A stretch of 64,000 nucleotides of DNA from Leifsonia sp. ALI-44-B (GTDB lineage Bacteria; Actinomycetota; Actinomycetes; Actinomycetales; Microbacteriaceae). Location of the stretch: contig NZ_MTQL01000006.1 in assembly GCF_001984125.1 (NCBI RefSeq), positions 558,001 to 622,000 of the forward strand. The letters run 5' to 3'. Positions 41,539-50,094 of this stretch are shown here, one piece after another. Each line of letters starts with the position of its first letter. The stretch's first letter is position 1. The translations under genes were made by a program, and so were the position numbers. The notes beneath the pieces were generated by a model that had not been told where the DNA came from, did no database searches, and saw only the letters and a list, made by a program, of their open reading frames with translations.

Positions 41539-42573
41539 ATGGACTGGAACGCTTTTTGGCAAGACTTCGACGGCTTCCTGCAGGGAACGTTCCTCGGACT
41601 GATGATTCGCATAGCCCTGATCATCATCTTCGCCGTCGTCGTGACCTGGCTCATGCACTTCGTCATTCGGCGGGTCGTCAATCAGATCGTGACCGGCGTG
41701 AAGAAGGCCCAGAACGCTGACGACACCCAGGCACTCGCCGCATCCCCCTTGGCGGCTGTACGCGTCGTACAGCGGACGCGCACGCTCGGTTCGGTGCTCA
41801 CCAACATCGTGAACGTGACCGTCGTAGTGATCACCATCATCGCGATCGTCAACAACATCGATCAATCCCTCATTGGCTCGCTCGCCCTCCTGTCGGCCGC
41901 CATCGGCGCCGGCCTCGGTTTCGGCGCGCAGAACATCGTCAAAGACGTGCTGAACGGCCTCTTCATGGTCATCGAGGACCAGCTGGGCGTCGGCGACGTC
42001 GTGGATGTCGGGCCCGCCACGGGTGTCGTCGAGAAGGTCGGTGTGCGCATCACTCAGATCCGCGACGTCAACGGCACGCTGTGGTTCGTGCGCAACGGCG
42101 AGATCCTGCGCGTCGGCAACATGTCGCAGGGCTGGGCGCGCGTCATCGTCGACCTCGCCATTCCCTACGACACCGATATCGACGAGATGCAGGACAAGCT
42201 GCTCGAGACCGCGACGACGCTCGCGAAGGAGCCCAAGTGGCGGCCGCGCGTGCTCGAACGCCCGGAACTCTGGGGCCTCGAGTCGATCTCGGAGGATGCG
42301 CTCGTCATCCGCCTCGTCATGAAGACGCGCACCTCGGCCAAGGATGACGTGGCCCGTGAGCTGCGCCTGCGCCTGAAGAAGACCGTCGACGGAATGGGCG
42401 TCAAGCTGCCCGCGTTGAATACCCTTGTGCTGACCGGTTTCGACGGCGCCGCGAGCGTCGGCGGGGCCAAGCCGCCCCGCACGAAGCCCGTCGAGGTCGT
42501 CAACCAGGCACCTCGGCGCGGCAAGATCAAGCGCCAGCCGAAGCCCCCCATCGATCCGAAGGACACCCCGTGA
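41539..42573 (+). CDS. mscS: MscS-type mechanosensitive ion channel
   Basis: 344 residues. Three membrane segments lead into the pore-lining helix AAIGAGLGFGAQNIVKDVLNGLFMVIEDQ, the MscS signature. The beta domain (VGDVVDVG...GVVEKVGVRITQIRD) and the C-terminal vestibule domain follow. A ~50-residue basic, Pro/Lys-rich cytoplasmic tail extends beyond the usual fold. MscS channels release solutes on hypo-osmotic shock. The stop codon overlaps the GTG of the truncated haemoglobin gene by four bases, so the two are translationally coupled. The array of 18-base repeats lies just upstream. Confidence 0.94.
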   Translation: MDWNAFWQDFDGFLQGTFLGLMIRIALIIIFAVVVTWLMHFVIRRVVNQIVTGVKKAQNADDTQALAASPLAAVRVVQRTRTLGSVLTNIVNVTVVVITIIAIVNNIDQSLIGSLALLSAAIGAGLGFGAQNIVKDVLNGLFMVIEDQLGVGDVVDVGPATGVVEKVGVRITQIRDVNGTLWFVRNGEILRVGNMSQGWARVIVDLAIPYDTDIDEMQDKLLETATTLAKEPKWRPRVLERPELWGLESISEDALVIRLVMKTRTSAKDDVARELRLRLKKTVDGMGVKLPALNTLVLTGFDGAASVGGAKPPRTKPVEVVNQAPRRGKIKRQPKPPIDPKDTP

Positions 42574-42962
42574 CGAACCTGCTGTCGAGCAACTTCTACG
42601 ACGAGGTCGGCGGACGACCCGTCTTCCAGAAGCTCGTGCACGAGTTCTACCAGGGCGTTGCCGGCGACCCCGTCTTGAAGCCCATGTACCCCGAAGAGGA
42701 CCTGGGCCCGGCCGAAGAGCGCCTGCTCCTGTTCCTCGAGCAATACTGGGGCGGCCCGGGCACCTATAGCGAACAGCGTGGCCACCCCCGCCTGCGCATG
42801 CGACACATGCCTTTCAAGGTCAACCCGGATGCGCGCGACCGCTGGCTCCTGCACATGCGAGCGGCCCTCGACACCCTCGAGCTGTCGCCGATGCATGAGG
42901 CCGCCCTCTGGGACTACCTGGAGCGCGCCGCCCACGCCATGGTCAACACCTTCGACGAATAG
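42570..42962 (+). CDS. glbO: Group II truncated haemoglobin (GlbO-like)
   Basis: 130 residues, 2-on-2 globin. The proximal haem ligand is His79 (RMRHMPF), and the group II markers Tyr at CD1 (Tyr40, PMYPEEDL) and Trp at G8 (Trp92, DRWLLHM) are present. GlbO proteins bind O2 tightly and have been linked to membrane respiration and NO/peroxide handling. The GTG start overlaps the mscS stop (GTGA), so the globin is made from the same transcript as the channel. No own terminator is obvious. Confidence 0.94.
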   Translation: MTNLLSSNFYDEVGGRPVFQKLVHEFYQGVAGDPVLKPMYPEEDLGPAEERLLLFLEQYWGGPGTYSEQRGHPRLRMRHMPFKVNPDARDRWLLHMRAALDTLELSPMHEAALWDYLERAAHAMVNTFDE

Positions 42963-43093
42963 CGGCTGGCATTTCGCTCGTGTGTTCACGGCGGGCCCGA
43001 CGGCTGAGGCATGTGTGCGAGCTCTGAGCGAACGTCGATGAGCCCGCACACCACAAGCCGAGAGCGCCTGAGGGGCGAGAGCCGACTCCTCGC

Positions 43094-43732
43094 CTAGAGC
43101 TTGACGAGCAGGTGTCCGCGCTGCGAACTCAGCCGCAGCCAGTTCGCCGTGCGGTAGAGCGGGATCTCCTCTGGCTGCCCCAAGAACCCGAGGCCCACGG
43201 CGCCGAACGCGGCCCCACCCGGAAGAGGGCTCTCCCCCACGGGCCTCGACCAGACGGCCGAGCGCACGTTGTGCACGATGTGGTCGCCCGCATTGGTGGG
43301 CACGGCCTCGGCGATCTCGGCGGCCCCCTCGCGGGCGATATGTTCGAGCAGCACCGAGTCGATCAGCGCTATCTTCTCCCAGCCATCCCGCGGTGCTGAC
43401 ACACCCGACCAGGGCGCCTGTTCGTCTTTCTCGGTGAGGCGGATGTCGGTGCGCTCGCCGCCGTCGAGTGCGGCGATGCGCTCCACCATGCTCTGCGGCG
43501 TGACGGTGCGGTCGAAGACGTCGATGGGGGCAGAGCGGAACGTGCGGAGCCCGAGGATCGTCGGGCTCTGGTCGAGCAGCCCCCGGCGATACAGCACGGG
43601 TGCGTAGGCGGCGAGCGTGCCACCGCCAGCGATGAGGCGCACGGCTTTGTCGTCGATGCGGGCGGCGCGTTGCAGGTAGACGCGCAGGTCGGCCAGGGTG
43701 CGGGTGTCGTCGAGGTGGAGGGTGTCTGTCAT
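43094..43732 (-). CDS. Conserved actinobacterial protein of unknown function
   Basis: 212 residues, codon use normal. The pattern AARIDDKAVRLIAGGGTLAAYAPVLYRRGLLD, then GLGFLGQPEE and HLLVKL at the end, recalls a family of uncharacterised actinobacterial proteins. There is no signal peptide or membrane segment; the fold is probably alpha/beta. It is divergent from the tesB gene with an 81-base spacer. No function can be inferred. Confidence 0.8.
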   Translation of the reverse strand: MTDTLHLDDTRTLADLRVYLQRAARIDDKAVRLIAGGGTLAAYAPVLYRRGLLDQSPTILGLRTFRSAPIDVFDRTVTPQSMVERIAALDGGERTDIRLTEKDEQAPWSGVSAPRDGWEKIALIDSVLLEHIAREGAAEIAEAVPTNAGDHIVHNVRSAVWSRPVGESPLPGGAAFGAVGLGFLGQPEEIPLYRTANWLRLSSQRGHLLVKL

Positions 43733-43813
43733 GTCCCCTCTAAACTACCTAACGGGCTGGTGCGTCACTGCCGACGACCGGGCCCGACAGTGTTGTGGTG
43801 TGAGGAGTTGTGT

Positions 43814-44704
43814 ATGCCGAATCCGTTGGAGTCTCTGCTCGAGGCGTTGACCTTGTCCGATACGGGCGCCCGAACCAGCGAGGACATCTTCACGGGTCCG
43901 TCGCAGTGGATGCCCATGGGCCGCGTTTTCGGCGGCCAGGTGCTGGCGCAGTCGCTCATGGCGGCCATGCGCACGGTCGCCCCCGACCGCATCGTGCACT
44001 CGATGCACGGCTACTTCTTGCGCCCGGGTGACGTGAACCTGCCGATCACGTTCTCGGTCGATCGCATCCACGACGGTCGTTCGTTCGGCACTCGGCGCAC
44101 GCAGGCCTATCAGAACGGGCAGCCGATCCTGTCGATGATCGCGTCGTTCCAGGATGGCGGGCCCGGCCTCGAACACCAGGTCGTCATGCCGTCCGATCTC
44201 CCGGAGCCCGAGTCGCTGCCGTCGGCCGCCGAACTGCTGGCGTCGGTGAAGCATCCGGTGGCTCGCTCGTGGGCTTCTGAACGCCCGTTCGATATGCGGC
44301 ACGTCCCGTCGCCCATCTACCTCGGCGTCGAGGGCGAGCATGTCGCTCATCAGGCGGTGTGGCTGAAAGCTATCGGGCCGTTGCCCGACGACGAGAACCT
44401 GCACCGCGCGGCCCTGGCTTATGCGAGCGACTATTCGATCCTGGAGCCGATCCTGCGGCGCCACGGGGTTCCGTGGGCGACGCCGGGCATCAAGGTGGCG
44501 TCGCTCGACCACGCGATGTGGTGGCACCGCTTCAGCCGCGTGGATGAATGGCTGCTCTACGTTCAGGAGTCGCCGAGCGCCTCGGGCGGCCGCGGTCTCT
44601 CGCAGGGCCGCATCTTCAACCGCGCGGGCATGCTCGTCGCCTCGGTGGCCCAGGAGGGCATGGTCCGCGTGCCTGACCCCTCGAAGACTCCCGCGCAACG
44701 TTAG
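43814..44704 (+). CDS. tesB: Acyl-CoA thioesterase II
   Basis: 296 residues: a double-hotdog thioesterase hydrolysing acyl-CoA to free acid and CoA. Family motifs are GQVLAQSLMAA, HSMHGYFLRPGD, RTQAYQNGQPILSM in the first half, and SLDHAMWWHR and GRGLSQGRIFNRAGMLVASVAQEG in the second, containing the Asp-Gln-Thr-type active-site residues. The start at 43814 has GAGGAG seven bases upstream. It converges on a second, unrelated-sequence hotdog thioesterase. Confidence 0.95.
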   Translation: MPNPLESLLEALTLSDTGARTSEDIFTGPSQWMPMGRVFGGQVLAQSLMAAMRTVAPDRIVHSMHGYFLRPGDVNLPITFSVDRIHDGRSFGTRRTQAYQNGQPILSMIASFQDGGPGLEHQVVMPSDLPEPESLPSAAELLASVKHPVARSWASERPFDMRHVPSPIYLGVEGEHVAHQAVWLKAIGPLPDDENLHRAALAYASDYSILEPILRRHGVPWATPGIKVASLDHAMWWHRFSRVDEWLLYVQESPSASGGRGLSQGRIFNRAGMLVASVAQEGMVRVPDPSKTPAQR

Positions 44705-44780
44705 CTCGCTGTGCCGGCCGCGCACGCAGCTCGCGCTCGGGCAGGGGCAGCGTGACGGCTGGCGTTGGCTGCCGTGCGAA

Positions 44781-45248
44781 TCAGCCGCGGCTGAAGACTA
44801 TGGGTTCGCCGAGGTAGGGCTCCCACACCTGGCGTTCGGCGGGCGTGATGCGCCGTGGCTTGCCGGTTTCGGCGGAGGCCATGACGACGGCCGTGCGCGC
44901 GCGGGCGACGAGTACGGGACCGCCGTCTGCGGGCGAGAAGACCTCGTAGCAGACTTCCATGCTGGCGCCGCCGATCTTGGACAGCCACATCTGCACATCG
45001 AGCGGGTCGCGCTGATAGGGCACGGGCGCGAGGTATTCGATCTCGTGGTGCGCGACGAGCGTGAGCGTGTCGGTGTCGAGACCCGCGTCGATCACCGCTG
45101 TCGATGGGATGTCTTCGACGGCGCTTTCGGCCTGCCAGAACGCGCGAACGCGCGCCTCTTCCAGCAGTTTCAGCATCGACACGTTGTTCACGTGGTTGAA
45201 GGCGTCGAGGTCACCCCACCGCAGCGGGATCGGCACGTGCAGTCGCAT
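44781..45248 (-). CDS. Hotdog-fold acyl-CoA thioesterase (4HBT/FcoT-like)
   Basis: 155 residues, single hotdog domain. The 4-hydroxybenzoyl-CoA thioesterase signature WGDLDAFNHVNNVSMLKLLEEAR carries the catalytic Asp. The start is fixed at 45248 by its one-base overlap with the ettA stop (TAATG); longer readings run inside ettA. The substrate is unknown. In mycobacteria a comparable gene neighbours ettA, so the linkage is old. Confidence 0.9.
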   Translation of the reverse strand: MRLHVPIPLRWGDLDAFNHVNNVSMLKLLEEARVRAFWQAESAVEDIPSTAVIDAGLDTDTLTLVAHHEIEYLAPVPYQRDPLDVQMWLSKIGGASMEVCYEVFSPADGGPVLVARARTAVVMASAETGKPRRITPAERQVWEPYLGEPIVFSRG

Positions 45249-46930
45249 TAGTCTCTCGTGAGCTTGCGGTAGGCGCTGCGGTGAGGCTTGGCGGCATCGG
45301 GGCCGAGGCGCTCGATCTTGTTCTCCTCGTAGGCCTGGAAGTTTCCTTCGTACCAGTACCAGTTGGCCGGGTTCTCGTCGGTGCCTTCGTAGGAGAGGAT
45401 GTGCGTCGCGATGCGGTCGAGGAACCACCGGTCGTGCGTGATGACCACGGCACAACCGGGGAATTCGAGTAGCGCATTCTCGAGGCTTCCGAGCGTCTCG
45501 ACGTCCAAGTCGTTGGTCGGTTCGTCGAGGAGCAGCAGGTTGCCGCCCTGCTTGAGCGTCAGCGCGAGGTTGAGGCGGTTGCGCTCACCACCCGAGAGGA
45601 TGCCGGCGCGCTTCTGCTGATCGGGGCCTTTGAAGCCGAACGTGGACACGTAGGCCCGCGACGGGATCTCGGTGTTGCCGACCTGGATGTAGTCCTGGCC
45701 GTCGGAGACGACCTCCCACAGCGTCTTGTTGGGGTCGATGCCGCCGCGCGTCTGGTCGACGTAGCTGATCTTGACGGTCTCGCCGATCTTCAGCTCGCCG
45801 CCGTCGAGGGGTTCGAGTCCGACGATGCTCTTGAAGAGGGTCGTCTTGCCGACACCGTTGGGGCCGATGACGCCGACGATGCCGTTACGCGGAAGCGTGA
45901 ACGACAGACCGTCGATGAGCTTGCGCCCGTCGAAGCCCTTCTCGAGCTTCTTGGCGTCGATGACCTGAGAGCCCAAACGCGGGCCGGCCGGGATGGTGAT
46001 CTCTTCGAAGTCGAGCTTGCGCGTGCGCTCGGCCTCGGCCGCCATCTCTTCGTAGCGTGCGAGACGCGCCTTGGACTTTGCCTGGCGGCCCTTGGCGTTG
46101 CTGCGCACCCACTCGAGTTCTTCGGTGAGTCGCTTGGCGAGCTTCTGGTCTTTCTTGCCCTGCACCTGGAGACGTTCTTGCTTCTTCTCGAGGTAGGTGG
46201 AGTAGTTGCCCTCGTAGGGGTAGAGGTGGCCGCGGTCGACTTCGGCGATCCACTCGGCGACGTGGTCGAGGAAGTACCGGTCGTGCGTCACGGCGAGCAC
46301 GGCGCCGGGGTACTTGGCGAGGTGCTGCTCGAGCCACAGGACGCTTTCGGCGTCGAGGTGGTTCGTCGGTTCGTCGAGGAGCAGCAGGTCGGGCTTCTGC
46401 AGCAGGAGCTTGCAGAGCGCGACGCGGCGCTTCTCACCACCGGACAGGTTGGCGATGGAGGCATCGGCCGGCGGGCAGCGGAGGGCGTCCATGGCCTGTT
46501 CGAGCTGCGAGTCGAGGTCCCACGCGTCGGCCGCGTCGATCTCTTCCTGCAGACCACCCATTTCGCCGAGCAGCGCGTCGAAGTCGGCGTCGGGCTCGGC
46601 CATGGCGAGGGAGATGGCGTTGAAACGGTCGACCTTGTCCTTGATCGGACCGACGCCCTCTTGCACGTTTTCGAGAACGGTCTTCGACTCGTCGAGCTCG
46701 GGCTCCTGCATGAGGATGCCGACGCTGTAACCCGGGGTGAGCTTGGCTTCGCCGTTGCTGGGGGTGTCGAGTCCGGCCATGATCTTGAGGATCGTGGATT
46801 TTCCGGCACCGTTCGGGCCGACGACGCCGATTTTGGCACCCGGAAGGAATGCCATCGTGACGTCGTCGAGGATGAGTTTGTCGCCTACCGCCTTGCGGGC
46901 GCGGACCATGGAGTAAATGTATTCGGCCAT
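45248..46930 (-). CDS. ettA: Energy-dependent translational throttle protein EttA (ABC-F)
   Basis: 560 residues with two ABC domains: Walker A GPNGAGKST and GPNGVGKTT, signatures LSGGEKRR and LSGGERNR, and the inter-domain P-site tRNA interaction motif with a Lys/Arg-rich coiled linker (KSKARLARYEEM). EttA binds the ribosomal E site and gates entry into elongation according to ATP/ADP ratio. It is not an exporter, as it has no membrane domain. ATG at 46930; longer readings overlap the next gene. It forms an operon with the downstream thioesterase. Confidence 0.96.
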   Translation of the reverse strand: MAEYIYSMVRARKAVGDKLILDDVTMAFLPGAKIGVVGPNGAGKSTILKIMAGLDTPSNGEAKLTPGYSVGILMQEPELDESKTVLENVQEGVGPIKDKVDRFNAISLAMAEPDADFDALLGEMGGLQEEIDAADAWDLDSQLEQAMDALRCPPADASIANLSGGEKRRVALCKLLLQKPDLLLLDEPTNHLDAESVLWLEQHLAKYPGAVLAVTHDRYFLDHVAEWIAEVDRGHLYPYEGNYSTYLEKKQERLQVQGKKDQKLAKRLTEELEWVRSNAKGRQAKSKARLARYEEMAAEAERTRKLDFEEITIPAGPRLGSQVIDAKKLEKGFDGRKLIDGLSFTLPRNGIVGVIGPNGVGKTTLFKSIVGLEPLDGGELKIGETVKISYVDQTRGGIDPNKTLWEVVSDGQDYIQVGNTEIPSRAYVSTFGFKGPDQQKRAGILSGGERNRLNLALTLKQGGNLLLLDEPTNDLDVETLGSLENALLEFPGCAVVITHDRWFLDRIATHILSYEGTDENPANWYWYEGNFQAYEENKIERLGPDAAKPHRSAYRKLTRD

Positions 46931-46935
46931 ATCGT

Positions 46936-47433
46936 CTACCAGTCTATGGCGCGCGTGTTGCCCACGAGACATTTGCCCGTGCCGAGGGCGGCAGCAACGG
47001 TGGAGTGGTAGCCGCCGACGCTCGGGCCGTTCTGCCCGATCAGGCAGTTGTCGCCCATCTTCACCGAGAACTGGATCGAGTCGGCCTTGTTGCCGATGGT
47101 TGTCGTATCGTTGGTGACCTCCATGGCCGCCTTGTCGAAACCGGCCGTGACGAGCCCGTCGATGAACGCGCGCCCGTCGGCCTCGGCGTTCGCGGCCAGG
47201 GTCTGCGTGTTGACCTGGTTGAAGTAGTCGAGGTTGCCCTCGGCACCCGCATCGGGCTGGTAGGTGAGCGGCGCCGCGGGGGTCTCTGCGCTCGCGGTGG
47301 CGGACGGCGTCGGCGTGGCCGTGGGCTCGGCGGGCGCCGTGCACCCCGCCAGGAAGACCGTCAGGGCAAGCGCCCCGGCCGTCAGCAGCGTCGACGAGCT
47401 CGACCGCCGCACTCTCTCCGAAACCATCTTCAC
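46936..47433 (-). CDS. Secreted lipoprotein of unknown function (DUF6993-like)
   Basis: 165 residues. A lipoprotein signal peptide (basic N-terminus, TLLTAGALALTVFLAGC with lipobox LAGC, Cys31) leads to a Thr/Pro/Ala-rich spacer and a small domain with two cysteines (GDNCLIG and GKCLVGN) that could pair. I associate it, from memory, with the DUF6993 family of Microbacteriaceae. The GTG at 47433 has GAAGGG nine bases upstream; ATG two codons on is possible. Its stop is five bases before ettA's start, so it may lead the ettA operon. Confidence 0.8.
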   Translation of the reverse strand: MKMVSERVRRSSSSTLLTAGALALTVFLAGCTAPAEPTATPTPSATASAETPAAPLTYQPDAGAEGNLDYFNQVNTQTLAANAEADGRAFIDGLVTAGFDKAAMEVTNDTTTIGNKADSIQFSVKMGDNCLIGQNGPSVGGYHSTVAAALGTGKCLVGNTRAIDW

Positions 47434-47452
47434 AGCGCACTACCCTTCGATG

Positions 47453-47488
47453 ACCGTCTGCCCCACCGTCTGCCCCACCGTGTGCCCC
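47453..47488. repeat. 12-bp tandem repeat (three units) upstream of the lipoprotein gene
   Basis: ACCGTCTGCCCC occurs twice and ACCGTGTGCCCC once, end to end. The array starts 20 bases upstream of the lipoprotein's GTG, in what should be its mRNA leader or promoter. The rest of the 187-base spacer toward ssb shows only a weak GC-rich dyad. Confidence 0.9.
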
Positions 47489-47620
47489 ACGATGACGTCC
47501 AACCGGAGATGTCGTCTGGCGAAAGTCTAGGGCGAGGGGGTTGCCGCAATCCTCCGAAACCGCCGAGGACGCGGCTCACCCGGGGCCCCGTCACACCACC
47601 CGGGCCCGGCACAGAAGCGC

Positions 47621-48094
47621 TCAGGCCGCCGAAGCAGCGGCCACCGCATCCGCCATCTCTTCGGACGGCGGAGCGGTGTGCCATTCGGCCTGCGGGATGC
47701 CCAGATCGGGTGTGGGCCGCGCGGCGTCGGGTCGCGGCCCCAGGCTCTTGGTGAAGATCGTGCGGCCCCACAGGAGGTCATGGCCGACCGCCTCGGCATC
47801 GACCTCGACGGCGAGTCCTGATTTTTCATTCGCCTGCCACTGCCGCACCTTCAGCCGGCCCGTCACGATGACGCGATCACCTTTCGTGAGGGACTCGGCG
47901 AGGTTCTCGGCGAGTTGTCGATAGGCCGACACGGTGTACCAGTTCGTCTCGCCATCGGCCCAGGCGGCCGCCGCCCGGTCATAACGTCTCTGCGTGGAGG
48001 CGAGCCGGAAGCTCGCGATGGCGAGCCCCTCGGTGGTGTGGATGAAGCGCGGGATCGTTCCGACGATTCCGGTGGCCGTGATCATGTCGTTCAT
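47621..48094 (-). CDS. ssb: Single-stranded DNA-binding protein paralogue
   Basis: 157 residues with one OB fold (TGIVGTIPRFIHTTEGLAIASFRLAST...NWYTVSAYRQLAENLAESLTKGDRVIVTGRLKVRQW). The C-terminus ends SEEMADAVAAASAA and lacks the acidic DDDIPF-like tip that replicative SSB uses to recruit partners. It thus resembles the second SSB of actinobacteria (such as Rv2478c/SsbB), linked to stress or recombination, rather than the essential one. ATG at 48094 with GGGAGA upstream. Confidence 0.9.
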   Translation of the reverse strand: MNDMITATGIVGTIPRFIHTTEGLAIASFRLASTQRRYDRAAAAWADGETNWYTVSAYRQLAENLAESLTKGDRVIVTGRLKVRQWQANEKSGLAVEVDAEAVGHDLLWGRTIFTKSLGPRPDAARPTPDLGIPQAEWHTAPPSEEMADAVAAASAA

Positions 48095-48220
48095 GGTGTG
48101 TCTCCCAGGTGGCGGGCCGGTGAGCGAGGTGCGCTCAGACATCCGATGTGCCCGTGGATCGAGTGTGCAGCGGAGGTGACGGCCAGCGACGGGAGGACGA
48201 AGAACTGTGGAGAAAAAGCG

Positions 48221-48250
48221 AACGCCCGGCTCTGTGGAGAACCGGGCGTT
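48221..48250 (-). terminator. Hairpin between msrA and ssb
   Basis: AACGCCCGG pairs with CCGGGCGTT, extended by TCT/AGA across one mismatch, 48 bases past the msrA stop on the minus strand. The downstream strand reads CGCTTTTTCTCC, giving a U-run for an intrinsic terminator. Confidence 0.8.
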
Positions 48251-48297
48251 GCCCTGGGAGATGAGGCTCAGGAGACGAGCTCCGCGTGGGTCGAAAC

Positions 48298-48819
48298 CTA
48301 GAGGGCGTACTCCTGGAACTTCTTGCGCACCTTCAGAACCTTGGGGCGGGCGACGGCCATGCAATAGCCCTGGCCCGGGTTCTTCGCGAAGAAGTCCTGG
48401 TGGTAGTCCTCGGCCGGGTACCACGTGCCGAGCGGCGAGATCTCGGTGACGAGGCCACCATCCCACCAATCGGATGCGCGGTCGCGAGCGGCCTCGAAGA
48501 CCTGCTTCTGCTCCTCGTCGGTGTAGAACATCGCGGAGCGGTACTGGGTGCCGACGTCGGCGCCCTGACGGTTCAGCTGCGTGGGGTCGTGCAGCGTGAA
48601 GAACGCATCGAGGATGACCTCACCCGGGATGACGGTCTCGTCGAACGTGACCGCGACCGCTTCGGCGTGGCCCGTGCGACCCGTGCACACCAGTTCGTAG
48701 TTCGGGTTGGCCGTGTCGCCGCCCGTGTAACCGGACTCGACCTCGTGGACACCCTTGAGGTTGCGGTAGACCGCGTCGAGACACCAGAAGCATCCGCCGG
48801 CCAAGACATAGGTCTGCAT
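48298..48819 (-). CDS. msrA: Peptide methionine sulfoxide reductase A
   Basis: 173 residues. The catalytic Cys10 is in GGCFWC; Glu and Tyr partners are in VESGYTGG and the GHAEAV and AEDYHQDFF motifs. It reduces the S-epimer of methionine sulfoxide. There are no obvious C-terminal resolving cysteines beyond Cys13 and the GYCMAV cysteine, so reduction may use the latter or mycoredoxin. Single-gene unit. Confidence 0.96.
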   Translation of the reverse strand: MQTYVLAGGCFWCLDAVYRNLKGVHEVESGYTGGDTANPNYELVCTGRTGHAEAVAVTFDETVIPGEVILDAFFTLHDPTQLNRQGADVGTQYRSAMFYTDEEQKQVFEAARDRASDWWDGGLVTEISPLGTWYPAEDYHQDFFAKNPGQGYCMAVARPKVLKVRKKFQEYAL

Positions 48820-48945
48820 AGAGATCCCCTTTCATCGAGCGCGGCGGGGACCGCGCACCTTTCTCCACAACCTACCGGTGCCTCGATTTGTTCCCTGTCA
48901 CGGGTTGCGCCGTCGGCCGACTTCTGCACTCAGTAACATGAGCGC

Positions 48946-49950
48946 ATGACCTTCCTCGCTGACGAGAACCGTTACGAATCCATGCACTATGCCCGCGCCG
49001 GCCGGAGCGGCCTCATCCTCCCCCGGGTGTCGCTCGGCCTGTGGCACAACTTCGGAGACGAACGCTCCTACGACACCCAGCGCGCGATCGTGCGGCGCGC
49101 CTTCGACCTCGGCATCACCCACTTCGACCTGGCCAACAACTACGGCCCGCCTCCCGGTTCGGCCGAGATCAACTTCGGGCGCATCCTGAAGGACGACCTG
49201 CTGCCCTACCGCGACGAGATCATCGTGTCGTCGAAGGCCGGTTACGAGATGTGGGCGGGCCCCTACGGCGAATGGGGTTCGCGCAAGACCCTGCTGTCGT
49301 CGCTCGACCAGAGCCTCGGCCGCCTCGGGCTCGACTACGTCGACATCTTCTACTCGCACCGCCCCGACCCCGATACCCCGATCGAAGAGACCATGGGCGC
49401 GCTCGCGACGGCCGTGCACCAGGGCAAGGCGCTGTACGCCGGCATCTCGAACTACTCCCCCGAGCAGACCGTCAAGGCGGCCGCAGCACTGGCCGAACAC
49501 AAGGTGCCGCTGCTCATCCACCAGCCGCGGTACTCCATGTTCGACCGTCACATCGAGGATGGCCTCTTCGAGGTGCTCGATCAGGTCGGCGCCGGTTCGA
49601 TCGTGTTCTCGCCGCTGGCGCAGGGCCTCCTCACCGACCGTTACCTCGACGGCCAGGTTCCCGGCGACTCGCGCGCCGCGACGAGCCGTTTCCTCTCGGC
49701 CGAGAAGATCTCGGAGACCTACCTCGAGCGCGCCCGCGCCCTCAACGAGATCGCGTCGGGTCGCGGGCAGACGCTCGCCCAGCTGGCGCTGCGCTGGGTT
49801 CTGCGTCAGCCGCAGGTGACGAGCGCCCTCATCGGCGCCAGCTCGGTGAAGCAGCTCGAGCAGAACGTCGCCGCGCTCGACGCGCCCGACCTGACCGCCG
49901 ACGAGATCGCCGCCATCGAACCCCACGCGGTTCACGGCACGGGGCTCTAG
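48946..49950 (+). CDS. Aldo/keto reductase (L-glyceraldehyde 3-phosphate reductase, YghZ-like)
   Basis: 334 residues, TIM-barrel NADPH-dependent reductase. The catalytic tetrad is seen in HFDLANNYG (Asp, Tyr), SSKAGYEMW (Lys) and DIFYSHRPD (His). YGPPPGSAEINFGRILK and the C-terminal VTSALIGASSVKQLEQNVAAL NADPH-binding end match the YghZ/Kv-beta-like branch that reduces L-glyceraldehyde-3-P and methylglyoxal. Divergent from msrA; followed by a hairpin. Confidence 0.93.
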   Translation: MTFLADENRYESMHYARAGRSGLILPRVSLGLWHNFGDERSYDTQRAIVRRAFDLGITHFDLANNYGPPPGSAEINFGRILKDDLLPYRDEIIVSSKAGYEMWAGPYGEWGSRKTLLSSLDQSLGRLGLDYVDIFYSHRPDPDTPIEETMGALATAVHQGKALYAGISNYSPEQTVKAAAALAEHKVPLLIHQPRYSMFDRHIEDGLFEVLDQVGAGSIVFSPLAQGLLTDRYLDGQVPGDSRAATSRFLSAEKISETYLERARALNEIASGRGQTLAQLALRWVLRQPQVTSALIGASSVKQLEQNVAALDAPDLTADEIAAIEPHAVHGTGL

Positions 49951-49991
49951 GCGACGAGCACGTTCACCGTTCCGCGCCTGGCGCGGATGTC

Positions 49992-50020
49992 GCGGCCGGT
50001 CCCGTTCTGGGGCCGGCCGC
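49992..50020 (+). terminator. Hairpin after the aldo/keto reductase gene
   Basis: GCGGCCGG and CCGGCCGC arms around a 13-base loop, 42 bases past the stop, followed by TTCGTCGTCC. Confidence 0.65.
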
Positions 50021-50094
50021 TTCGTCGTCCGAATGTCGGTGGTCGCCCGTAACGTCGGTCCCATCAGCAGATCGATCGACGACGGGAGAACACC

